Below, piece after piece: positions 1 through 5,961 of a stretch of 6,016 bases of DNA. Each line of letters starts with the position of its first letter. Within the stretch, counting starts at the first letter, position 1. This DNA comes from Deltaproteobacteria bacterium. GTDB lineage: Bacteria; Desulfobacterota; Desulfobacteria; Desulfobacterales; UBA11574. A program made the position numbers and the translations under genes. Under the pieces are notes generated by a model. That model worked only from the letters and a program-made list of their open reading frames with translations. It had not been told where the DNA came from and did not search any database. The stretch is taken from positions 1 through 6,016 of the forward strand of contig JAFDBA010000145.1 in the NCBI GenBank assembly GCA_019313505.1. The letters are read 5' to 3'.

Positions 1-1
1 T

Positions 2-103
2 ATTATTTCAGGTCCTTTCACTACACTTAGAAATCATAGAAGAATAAAACAGGAAATACTCGGAACAGATGAATTAGACGAGCAAAGATCAAGTCACATT
101 TAA
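2..103 (+). CDS. C-terminal fragment of an unrecognised protein (5' end outside window)
   Basis: A frame open from the left edge gives 33 residues ending at TAA 101-103. It contains the stretch GPFTTLRNHRRIKQEILG and ends in a charged tail (DELDEQRSSHI). The composition, with Arg/Lys followed by Glu/Asp, looks like the helical end of a real protein, and its strand and its 46-base distance to leuB fit an upstream operon member. I do not recognise the family. A competing frame from position 3 stays open for only 14 codons. With so little sequence the call rests on frame length and context, and it could be noise. Confidence 0.4.
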   Translation: MISGPFTTLRNHRRIKQEILGTDELDEQRSSHI

Positions 104-149
104 CTTGATAGTATTGTGCATTTCTTAAAATAATGTCGAGGTCTATAAT

Positions 150-1226
150 ATGACAAAAAAATATAATATTTCGGTAATCCCTGGTGATGGTACAGGACCC
201 GAAGTTATTGCTGAGGGGATTAAAGTTCTTGAAACCGTGGCGTGCAAATGCGATTTCAGCTTTAATTTTAACGAGTACCATTTAGGAGGCGAACATTTTA
301 AAGCAACGGGAGAGATATTGCCTGATAACATACTTGAAACACTTGCTAAATCAGATGCAATATATCTAGGTGCTATAGGCCATCCTGATGTGAAACCCGG
401 AATTCTCGAAAAAGGCATACTTTTGAAGCTAAGGTTTTATTTTGATCAGTATATCAATTTGAGACCTGTTAAACTGTATGAAGGCGTGGATACACCTTTG
501 AGGGGAAAGGGGCCTGACGATATAGATTTTGTCGTTATTAGAGAAAATACCGAAGGCCTTTATGTCGGAGCAGGAGGCTGTCTAAAGCTGGGCACTTTCG
601 ATGAAGTTGCAATACAAGGATCAATTAATACCCGAAAAGGTGTGGAAAGGTGTATCAGATATGCTTTTGAATATTGCAGAAAAAGAAACAAGAGAAAAAA
701 GCTGACCCTTTGCGGCAAGACCAATGTGCTGACATTTGCATTTGATTTATGGGAGCGGACTTTCAATGAGGTTGCTAAAGAGTATCCTGATATTGAAACA
801 GATTATGCTCATGTTGACGCCATTTGCATGTGGATGGTGAAAAACCCGGAGTGGTTCGATGTTATTGTCACAGATAATATGTTTGGAGATATTATAACCG
901 ACCTGGCTGCAATGATCCAGGGAGGGATGGGGATCGCTGCCGGAGCAAACATTAATCCTGAAGGGGTTTCAATGTTCGAGCCTATTGGTGGATCTGCGCC
1001 CAAGTATACAGGAAAGAATATAATTAACCCCATTGCGGCCATTTCAGCTGCCCAGATTATGCTTGAGACTTTAGGGGAATCAAAGGCCGCCTCCTGGATA
1101 GAGGAGGGGGTTATTAAGGTGCTGCATGATGATCTCAAAGATGTTGCCGCGGGAAAAATGGGATACAGCACACAAGAAGTTGGAGATCTTGTGGCAGAAT
1201 ATATTAAAGCAAAGGGAAAAAGTTGA
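150..1226 (+). CDS. leuB: 3-isopropylmalate dehydrogenase family protein (LeuB-type beta-decarboxylating dehydrogenase)
   Basis: A cytoplasmic enzyme of the isocitrate/isopropylmalate dehydrogenase family, 358 residues, the normal length for LeuB. In leucine synthesis LeuB oxidises and decarboxylates 3-isopropylmalate to 2-oxoisocaproate. Visible landmarks are the N-terminal IPGDGTGPEV (10-19), substrate-binding Arg95, Arg105 and Arg131, catalytic Tyr138 (RENTEGLYVG) and Lys190 (GKTNVL), and metal-binding Asp223, Asp247 and Asp251 within DNMFGDIITD. Leu91-Leu92 occupy the positions of the hydrophobic pair that contacts the isopropyl group, and the isocitrate-binding Ser and Asn of IDH are Gly89 and Leu91; this favours LeuB over isocitrate dehydrogenase. 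Two features are IDH-like: RENTEGLY instead of the usual RELTGGIY, and Lys285-Tyr286 at the coenzyme site. The start is ATG 150 with GAGG at 138-141, eight bases upstream. asd follows after 41 bases. A tartrate/malate or other 2-hydroxyacid dehydrogenase of the same family is the main alternative. Confidence 0.85.
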   Translation: MTKKYNISVIPGDGTGPEVIAEGIKVLETVACKCDFSFNFNEYHLGGEHFKATGEILPDNILETLAKSDAIYLGAIGHPDVKPGILEKGILLKLRFYFDQYINLRPVKLYEGVDTPLRGKGPDDIDFVVIRENTEGLYVGAGGCLKLGTFDEVAIQGSINTRKGVERCIRYAFEYCRKRNKRKKLTLCGKTNVLTFAFDLWERTFNEVAKEYPDIETDYAHVDAICMWMVKNPEWFDVIVTDNMFGDIITDLAAMIQGGMGIAAGANINPEGVSMFEPIGGSAPKYTGKNIINPIAAISAAQIMLETLGESKAASWIEEGVIKVLHDDLKDVAAGKMGYSTQEVGDLVAEYIKAKGKS

Positions 1227-1259
1227 ATGTAGAATAAAGAATTTAGAATGCAGAAAGAG
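1225..1259 (+). repeat. Short tandem heptamer repeat GAATNNA filling the leuB-asd gap
   Basis: Starting inside the leuB TGA stop codon, the sequence runs in exact 7-base steps: GAATGTA, GAATAAA, GAATTTA, GAATGCA and then the diverged unit GAAAGAG. Four units keep GAAT in positions 1-4 and A in position 7. The fifth, purine-only unit lies where the asd ribosome binding site is expected (GAAAGAGA, seven bases before ATG 1268). The phase and unit length are read directly from the sequence. Its role, if any, is unknown. Confidence 0.75.
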
Positions 1260-1267
1260 ATTAAACG

Positions 1268-2290
1268 ATGGCTGAAAAAAAATATAATGTTGCCGTAGCA
1301 GGTGCAACAGGTGCTGTTGGGAATCAGATGATATCCTGTCTTGAGGAGAGAAAGTTCCCCATTAAATCTATTAAATTATTGGCATCGAGCCGTTCTGTGG
1401 GGCATAAAATTGATTACAGGGGTGATTCGATTGATGTTGAGGAATTAAAGGAGAGTTCTTTCAAAGGCATGGATATTGCCCTTTTTTCAGCAGGTGGCGG
1501 TGTCAGCGAAAAATTTGCGCCTTTTGCCGCAAAAGATGGATGTGTGGTTATAGACAATTCAAGCACGTGGCGGATGGACCCGGATGTTCCCCTGGTGGTT
1601 CCGGAAGTAAATCCTCATGCAGTGGCACAATACACAAAAAAAGGAATCATCGCAAATCCGAACTGCTCAACAATTCAGATGGTTGTACCGCTATATCCGT
1701 TGCATAAAAAATATGGCATAAAACGAATTGTGGTTTCCACATATCAGGCTGTGTCAGGGACCGGCAAAAAAGCGATTGATGAACTGGATTCTCAGACCAG
1801 GGCGATTCTTAATTTCAAAAATTATGAGAATAAGGTTTACCCTCACACCATAGCTTTTAACTGTTTGCCGCAAATTGATCTATTTTTGGAAAATGGATAT
1901 ACAAAAGAAGAAATGAAAATGGTCTACGAGACAAGGAAAATCTTTGAGGACGATACCATAAGAGTGACAGCGACATCCGTTCGTGTGCCGGTTTTTTATG
2001 GGCATTCAGAGTCGATCAATATTGAGACCAAAGAAAACATTTCCGCGAAAGAGGTAAAATCTCTTCTTGAAAAGACACCTGGTGTTAAAGTTGTTGATGA
2101 TCCTAAAAACAACGTTTATCCACTTGCTATTGATGCTGCCGGACAGGACTTGACACTGGTTGGTCGCATACGTGATGATGAATCGATTACAAACGGTATC
2201 AATATGTGGGTTGTGGCTGACAACATCAGAAAGGGTGCCGCAACCAATGCGGTTCAGATAGCGGAAATTTTAGCAAAAGAATACTTATAA
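1268..2290 (+). CDS. asd: Aspartate-semialdehyde dehydrogenase
   Basis: Cytoplasmic enzyme that reduces L-aspartyl-4-phosphate to L-aspartate-4-semialdehyde with NADPH, the branch point to lysine/diaminopimelate, threonine, methionine and isoleucine. The 340 residues match the length of the shorter, Bacillus/Streptococcus-type Asd. The N-terminal Rossmann fold has GATGAVG at 12-18. The segment DNSSTWRMD (96-104) carries the phosphate-binding Arg102. The catalytic cysteine is Cys133 in NPNCST, followed by Gln160 in the YQAVSGTG segment. RVPVFYGHSE (239-248) gives substrate-binding Arg239 and the acid/base His246. All expected active-site residues are present. The ATG has a purine-rich binding site, AGAAAGAGA, formed by the end of the heptamer repeat. 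The product supplies diaminopimelate for the cell wall; the leuB-asd pairing also occurs in other sulfate reducers as far as I recall. The stop is five bases before the greA ATG. Confidence 0.97.
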   Translation: MAEKKYNVAVAGATGAVGNQMISCLEERKFPIKSIKLLASSRSVGHKIDYRGDSIDVEELKESSFKGMDIALFSAGGGVSEKFAPFAAKDGCVVIDNSSTWRMDPDVPLVVPEVNPHAVAQYTKKGIIANPNCSTIQMVVPLYPLHKKYGIKRIVVSTYQAVSGTGKKAIDELDSQTRAILNFKNYENKVYPHTIAFNCLPQIDLFLENGYTKEEMKMVYETRKIFEDDTIRVTATSVRVPVFYGHSESINIETKENISAKEVKSLLEKTPGVKVVDDPKNNVYPLAIDAAGQDLTLVGRIRDDESITNGINMWVVADNIRKGAATNAVQIAEILAKEYL

Positions 2291-2294
2291 GGAA
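2289..2294 (+). promoter_or_regulatory. Ribosome binding site AAGGAA for greA, favouring the TTG start
   Basis: AAGGAA overlaps the asd stop codon. Its AAGGA core lies two bases before ATG 2296, too close for normal initiation, and eight bases before TTG 2302, which is ideal. This argues that greA translation begins at 2302, two codons inside the longest frame. Confidence 0.5.
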
Positions 2295-2295
2295 T

Positions 2296-2769
2296 ATGAA
2301 TTTGGAACAAGTGCCAATTACAAAAGAGGGTTATGAGGCTCTTAAAAAAGAGCTGGAATATCTTAAAAAAGTTGAACGGCCTAAAAATATCAAGGCAATA
2401 GAAGAAGCCCGCGCCCATGGGGATATAACTGAAAACGCTGAATTTGAAGCTGCCAAGGACCGACAGGCGTTTATTGACGCTAGGTTAAGTGATTTAGAAT
2501 ATAAACTGGGCCGGGCAGATATAATTGATTCCAAGACACTTTCCAAGGATCGGGCTGTGTTTGCCAGTTCTGTGGTACTTGAAAACATAGATACAGGCGA
2601 AAACATTAAGTATCAGCTTGTGGGGCCGGATGAAGCGAATATCGAAAAAGGGCGTATCTCTGTCTCTTCGCCCCTAGGGAAAGCGATCATCGGAAAAAAA
2701 CCTGGGAATGGGATAATACTCCAGGCTCCGGGCGGAAAAAGGTCTTATGAACTGGTAGAAATTTTGTAG
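2296..2769 (+). CDS. greA: Transcription elongation factor GreA
   Basis: GreA enters the secondary channel of RNA polymerase and stimulates cleavage of backtracked RNA, which rescues stalled complexes. The 157 residues match the family. Residues about 8-78 form the antiparallel coiled coil. Its tip, ARAHGDITENAEFEAA, carries acidic Asp43 and Glu46, the pair that coordinates the catalytic Mg2+. Residues about 85-157 form the FKBP-like domain with the typical SPLGKAIIGK (125-134) and the closing GGKRSYELVEI. The start is uncertain: ATG 2296 lies only one or two bases after the AAGGAA motif, whereas TTG 2302 is correctly spaced from it and would give MEQVPITKEG, closer to the usual GreA N terminus. 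The gene follows asd by five bases, so it is very probably co-transcribed and perhaps translationally coupled. Confidence 0.96.
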   Translation: MNLEQVPITKEGYEALKKELEYLKKVERPKNIKAIEEARAHGDITENAEFEAAKDRQAFIDARLSDLEYKLGRADIIDSKTLSKDRAVFASSVVLENIDTGENIKYQLVGPDEANIEKGRISVSSPLGKAIIGKKPGNGIILQAPGGKRSYELVEIL

Positions 2770-2805
2770 TGTGAAGTTATTTTTGAGTGAGCCCTAAATA
2801 TTAAC

Positions 2806-2810
2806 GGAGG
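2806..2810 (+). promoter_or_regulatory. Ribosome binding site GGAGG for the GTG start of rpoZ
   Basis: A strong GGAGG lies five bases upstream of GTG 2816 and decides this non-ATG start. The 46-base gap between greA and rpoZ holds no other clear signal. Confidence 0.85.
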
Positions 2811-2815
2811 TTTTC

Positions 2816-3022
2816 GTGGCACGTATTACAATAGAAGATTGTCTGAAACGGGTGCAAAATCGTTTTTTACTTGTTAACATGGTGGCCAAGCGTGTAAGAC
2901 AGATCCGTGAGGGATCAGAGTACCTGGTGAGTTCACCTAAGAATGAAGATATCGTTGTTTCAATGCGTGAGATCGCTGCCGGAAAGATTACCATCAAAGA
3001 AGACGAAGAGGAAAATCAGTAA
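2816..3022 (+). CDS. rpoZ: DNA-directed RNA polymerase omega subunit
   Basis: The small omega subunit binds the C-terminal region of beta' and helps assemble and stabilise RNA polymerase; in some bacteria it also forms part of a ppGpp site. The 68 residues fit short omega proteins. The N terminus MARITIEDCLKRVQNRFLL is the family hallmark, followed by the helix containing AKRVRQIREG (24-33) and the segment NEDIVVSMREIAAGKI (43-58), with an acidic tail (EDEEENQ). The GTG start is set by GGAGG five bases upstream, and the resulting MARI beginning matches homologues. It lies after greA, so two RNA polymerase accessory proteins are neighbours and probably share a transcript. Confidence 0.95.
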   Translation: MARITIEDCLKRVQNRFLLVNMVAKRVRQIREGSEYLVSSPKNEDIVVSMREIAAGKITIKEDEEENQ

Positions 3023-3031
3023 GGGGCTGAC

Positions 3032-3163
3032 ATGGGTCTGTTGATTAATAAGGATTTTCGTTCAAGATCAAGGCATGGGAAAAAAATAACCACAGGCATA
3101 TATTTTATATTCCGAGGATTATTTTTTGAGCATAACGCAGAGATTGTGCGAAAAGACCATTAA
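3032..3163 (+). CDS. Possible small ORF (43 residues) between rpoZ and the ttcA-like gene
   Basis: ATG 3032 is nine bases after the rpoZ stop and is preceded by AAGGGG at 3021-3026, five bases away. The frame stays open for 43 codons (MGLLINKDFRSRSRHGKK and onward, with a hydrophobic patch TTGIYFIFRGLFF) and ends at TAA 3161-3163, overlapping the first 38 bases of the ttcA-like gene in another frame. I recognise no family. It could be a translated leader or simply a chance frame; the basic, low-information composition makes chance more likely. Confidence 0.18.
   Translation: MGLLINKDFRSRSRHGKKITTGIYFIFRGLFFEHNAEIVRKDH
3114..3118 (+). promoter_or_regulatory. Ribosome binding site GAGGA for the TTG start of the ttcA-like gene
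   Basis: GAGGA is seven bases upstream of TTG 3126. No in-frame ATG occurs until the methionine at residue 44, already within the conserved part just before the PP-loop, so this site supports the TTG as the true start. Confidence 0.75.
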
Positions 3164-3917
3164 TCAACTGACTCATACATATCTTTTGTCAAAACACAGC
3201 AATACATACAGAGTAATTAACAGGGCTGTTGGCAAAGCTCTGCACCGGTATGATATGATATCTGACGGAGATAGAATTTTACTGGCTCTTTCAGGCGGCA
3301 AGGACAGCCTGACCATGATGTGGGCTTTAAGTGAGCGTTTGTCCCGCATCCCCATAGATTATAAGTTGTTCGCAGTCTATATTGATCCAGGATTTGAGGA
3401 TGGGTATAGTGAATCTCTTTCAGAATACTGTAGAAAAACAGGTTTTGAGCTAAGGGTTGAACATACCGATTATGGAATTTTAGCACATAGTTCTCGGAAC
3501 AGGGAAAATCCATGTTTTTTATGTTCCAGGTTGCGAAGAAAACGACTTTTTGAAATTGCGGATGAACTTGGATGTAATAAACTAGCCCTCGGTCATAACA
3601 AGGATGATATCATCGAGACCCTGTTTTTGAATATATGCTATGCAGGAGAGATAAGTACTATGGTTCCCTCCCAGTCTTTTTTCCAGGAAAAGTTCACATT
3701 AATCAGACCTCTATCTTTTGTTGATGAGGATGTTATAAGGCGTTTCGCACGGGAAAAAGGTTACCCGGCTTTCGTCAATTCATGCCCAACCTCAAAAGTT
3801 TCGAAACGACAGGAGATAAAAACGCTTTTAAAACAGCTTTACAGAAGTAACAGTAAAGTAAAGGGAAATATTTTCAATGCCATGAGCCATGTAAAGAAAG
3901 AATATTTACTAAGATGA
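3126..3917 (+). CDS. ttcA: TtcA-family tRNA 2-thiolation protein (PP-loop ATPase with [4Fe-4S] cysteines)
   Basis: Members of this family activate a tRNA base by adenylation and insert sulfur; TtcA itself makes 2-thiocytidine at position 32 using a [4Fe-4S] cluster. The PP-loop is SGGKDS at 56-61, preceded by a helical N-terminal part containing NRAVGKALHRYDMISDGDRI. Cluster ligands expected for TtcA are visible: Cys130 and Cys133 in NPCFLCSRLRRK, and Cys220 in NSCPTS. The second ATP motif LGHNKDDIIETLFLN (155-169) corresponds to LGHxxDD of TtcA. The 263 residues are shorter than E. coli TtcA (about 311), with the loss at the ends. The TTG start is supported by GAGGA seven bases upstream. The stop overlaps the folE2 start in ATGA, a sign of translational coupling. 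Family membership is secure, but the exact base and position thiolated is inferred, because related proteins modify other positions. Confidence 0.85.
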   Translation: MSITQRLCEKTINQLTHTYLLSKHSNTYRVINRAVGKALHRYDMISDGDRILLALSGGKDSLTMMWALSERLSRIPIDYKLFAVYIDPGFEDGYSESLSEYCRKTGFELRVEHTDYGILAHSSRNRENPCFLCSRLRRKRLFEIADELGCNKLALGHNKDDIIETLFLNICYAGEISTMVPSQSFFQEKFTLIRPLSFVDEDVIRRFAREKGYPAFVNSCPTSKVSKRQEIKTLLKQLYRSNSKVKGNIFNAMSHVKKEYLLR

Positions 3918-4699
3918 AAGATATTCAAAATCAGCACGATTATCGCAACATACCTATCGACAAGGTCGGCATAAAGAATCTTAAATATCCGATAACGGTA
4001 CTCGACCGGAAAAACAAACTTCAACACACTGTAGCTTCGATAAATATGTATGTCGATTTGCCCCACAGATACAAGGGGACCCACATGAGCCGTTTTGTAG
4101 AAATGCTCCATTTGTTTCGTCCGGAGGTTTCTTTGAAAAAAATTTCGGTTATCCTTGAAGAGATGAAAAAATATTTAAATGCTGCTTCAGCCAACATCGA
4201 AGTGACTTTCCCTTATTTTATTGAAAAAAAATCTCCGGTTAGCAATTCTCCAGGTTTTATGGACTATGTTTGCAGGATTATCGGATCGAGTAATCCTGAT
4301 GGTAAAATCGACCTTGTATCAGAAGTTATAGTTCCTGTTTCTTCTGTCTGCCCCTGTTCAAAGGAGATCAGTGATGCAGGTGCCCATAATCAGCGCGGAC
4401 GGGTCCAACTCAGCACACGGTTTAAAAAATTTATCTGGATCGAAGACATGATTGAACTGGTGGAGAAATCTGCTTCATGCGAAGTATATTCCATCCTTAA
4501 ACGGGCTGATGAAAAGTATGTAACTGAAAAGGGGTTCTCGAACCCGAAGTTTGTGGAAGATATTGTTCGGGATATAGCCGAAGAGTTGAAAAAAGACAGC
4601 AATATCACCTGGTTTTCCGTGAGTGCTGAAAATTTCGAATCAATTCACAATCACAGTGCTTATGCCTCTATTACAGAAGGTCAACAACCACATCTTTAA
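3914..4699 (+). CDS. folE2: GTP cyclohydrolase FolE2 (type IB)
   Basis: A cytoplasmic enzyme that converts GTP to 7,8-dihydroneopterin triphosphate, the first step of folate synthesis and, via QueD, of queuosine precursors. FolE2 is unrelated to FolE in sequence except for the tunnelling fold, and can use metals other than zinc. The 261 residues match the family. Hallmarks are YVDLPHRYKGTHMSRFVEML (46-65), the active-site cysteine segment VCPCSKEIS (145-153; Cys146 and Cys148), GAHNQRG (156-162) with His158, Glu200 in RADEKYVTEKG, and FESIHNHSAYA (241-251) with two histidines. ATG 3914 overlaps the stop of the ttcA-like gene by four bases and has only a weak, distant purine-rich site, so translation probably depends on coupling to the upstream gene. 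The stop overlaps the stop of the convergent dacB. No folE is visible here, and I see no Zur site, so zinc control is not supported by this window. Confidence 0.95.
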   Translation: MKDIQNQHDYRNIPIDKVGIKNLKYPITVLDRKNKLQHTVASINMYVDLPHRYKGTHMSRFVEMLHLFRPEVSLKKISVILEEMKKYLNAASANIEVTFPYFIEKKSPVSNSPGFMDYVCRIIGSSNPDGKIDLVSEVIVPVSSVCPCSKEISDAGAHNQRGRVQLSTRFKKFIWIEDMIELVEKSASCEVYSILKRADEKYVTEKGFSNPKFVEDIVRDIAEELKKDSNITWFSVSAENFESIHNHSAYASITEGQQPHL

Positions 4700-5949
4700 T
4701 TCAGATTACGCAAAAGTATATCCATAATAGGTTTCGTTGACTTTCCCGGAGTATTTAACAGTACTACAAAACAATACAACTCTCCTTTCGCATTTTCAAC
4801 ATAACCGATCCTTGTATTGATGCCCTTAAGGGTTCCGGTCTTGTAAAATGCTTTGTCCACCCGGCGCATAAGAGAATGGTATGGTCTAAATACTTTAAGG
4901 ATCTTGTAAAGACTTTTTGCTGAAATCCTGTTTCTTCGCGATATCCCGGAGCCCTCTACAACATTGATATTATCGATTTTAAGATTGTTCTTTGCATAAG
5001 TTGTTGCTGCACGGATACCTTTGTCCAGGGTTCCTGGGGGACCGTAAACCTTTGCCCCGGTGGCAATGAGCAATTGGTTAGCAATAAAGTTGTTCGAATA
5101 CTCAAGAAGCTTTGATACGACCTGTTTTAATGAGAATCTGGAAAGGTATCTAAAAATGAGTTTGTCAAATTCTTTTTGAACCCGCCCTATCTTGATTATT
5201 CCGTTTGATTTTATACCTTCTTTTTTCAGGAAATATAAAAAAAGATGACCGGCATAGAGTGTGTTTTCATTTTTTTTGGGGGAAAGTATAATCCTTCCCC
5301 GGTCCATGGCAGATACAGTTATTCTTGACAGTACAAACGGCAAAAGAGGGGTCTGGTTTTCTGCACTTACATAGGATCCATTTTGGTCTCGTCTGAAGTT
5401 GACCGTGTTGAAATTGACGCACAAAGCTCCGTTAGGTGCATCGTAAGGCTCGTAAGAAGATATAACCCCGGGAATTAAGACAGGGGCATTGAAATATGAA
5501 TCATCCAATACCAGGTCGTTAATGTTTTTAAGCTTAGTGTTAAAATTTAGGATAATGTTGTTAACGATTTCCATCAAGGTTTCTGAAATGAGAAGGGGAT
5601 CGCCATAACCCTTTACCTTGAGATTTGAATCTTGATCCTTGTAAAACTCTGTGGCAAATCTGTATTCAGGGCCAAGATAATGGAATGCCACAAGAGCGGT
5701 GAAAATTTTCAGAACAGACGCTGGAACAAGTTGAATATCGGCATTTTTTGAAAAAACAACACGGCCCTGTGGGTCTGCAACCAGAACCGCATCCTGATTT
5801 CCGAGAAGCTTCTTTAAAACATTAAGTTTTTGGTCATAAAGATTTTTCGCGCTGGCAGATTGAGAAAAACAAAAAAGAATAATAAGGAGCAATATGGTGG
5901 ATTTGAAAGAAATGCCAGTATTTGATATGAAATAGTTTAAATTCTTCAT
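4696..5949 (-). CDS. dacB: D-alanyl-D-alanine carboxypeptidase/endopeptidase, PBP4 (DacB, peptidase S13) type
   Basis: A periplasmic penicillin-binding protein that trims peptidoglycan by removing terminal D-alanine and/or cutting D-Ala-meso-DAP cross-links. Residues 1-34 form a signal peptide: basic start, hydrophobic core STILLLIILFCF, and AxA cleavage site SASA before Lys35. The three penicillin-binding motifs are present in order: SVLK (Ser78 nucleophile, Lys81), SNN (285-287) and KTG (370-372). S13 hallmarks include GDPLL (116-120) and VEGSGISRRNRISA (331-344). At 417 residues it is shorter than E. coli PBP4 (477), so the insert between the SxxK and SxN motifs is probably reduced. The start is ATG at 5949-5947 with a weak GGAA six bases upstream, 12 bases after the dtd stop, so the two are likely co-transcribed. 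Carboxypeptidase versus endopeptidase preference cannot be told from sequence. Confidence 0.93.
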   Translation of the reverse strand: MKNLNYFISNTGISFKSTILLLIILFCFSQSASAKNLYDQKLNVLKKLLGNQDAVLVADPQGRVVFSKNADIQLVPASVLKIFTALVAFHYLGPEYRFATEFYKDQDSNLKVKGYGDPLLISETLMEIVNNIILNFNTKLKNINDLVLDDSYFNAPVLIPGVISSYEPYDAPNGALCVNFNTVNFRRDQNGSYVSAENQTPLLPFVLSRITVSAMDRGRIILSPKKNENTLYAGHLFLYFLKKEGIKSNGIIKIGRVQKEFDKLIFRYLSRFSLKQVVSKLLEYSNNFIANQLLIATGAKVYGPPGTLDKGIRAATTYAKNNLKIDNINVVEGSGISRRNRISAKSLYKILKVFRPYHSLMRRVDKAFYKTGTLKGINTRIGYVENAKGELYCFVVLLNTPGKSTKPIMDILLRNLN

Positions 5950-5961
5950 GGGGAATTCCGG

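Noticed and set aside
105..149. Promoter-like elements before leuB: TTGATA (105-110) with AATAAT (129-134) at 18-base spacing, and a perfect TATAAT at 144-149
   Set aside because: The first pair would start transcription at about 141, at the ribosome binding site and leaving almost no leader. The TATAAT touches the start codon and has no -35 partner. In such AT-rich sequence these matches are expected by chance.
27..281. Minus-strand open frame of 84 codons covering the leuB upstream region and 5' end
   Set aside because: It overlaps leuB antisense, has no recognisable motif or family, and its composition fits a chance frame.
1090..1107. GC-rich hairpin inside leuB (CCTCCT, loop GGATAG, AGGAGG), including a perfect Shine-Dalgarno sequence
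   Set aside because: It encodes normal conserved-region residues (Glu-Glu-Gly on the 3' arm), has no T-run for termination and no suitable start codon at the right distance after AGGAGG.
809..1171. Minus-strand open frame of 120 codons inside leuB
   Set aside because: It is antisense to the conserved metal- and cofactor-binding region of leuB, and the protein has no family features; it is a shadow of the real gene.
3217..3513. Minus-strand open frame of 98 codons inside the ttcA-like gene
   Set aside because: It lies opposite the PP-loop coding region, with no motif and no binding site worth noting.
5950..5961. Palindrome GGAATTCC in the dtd-dacB gap
   Set aside because: Eight bases is too short to claim an operator, and it overlaps the weak dacB ribosome binding region; a single occurrence gives no support.
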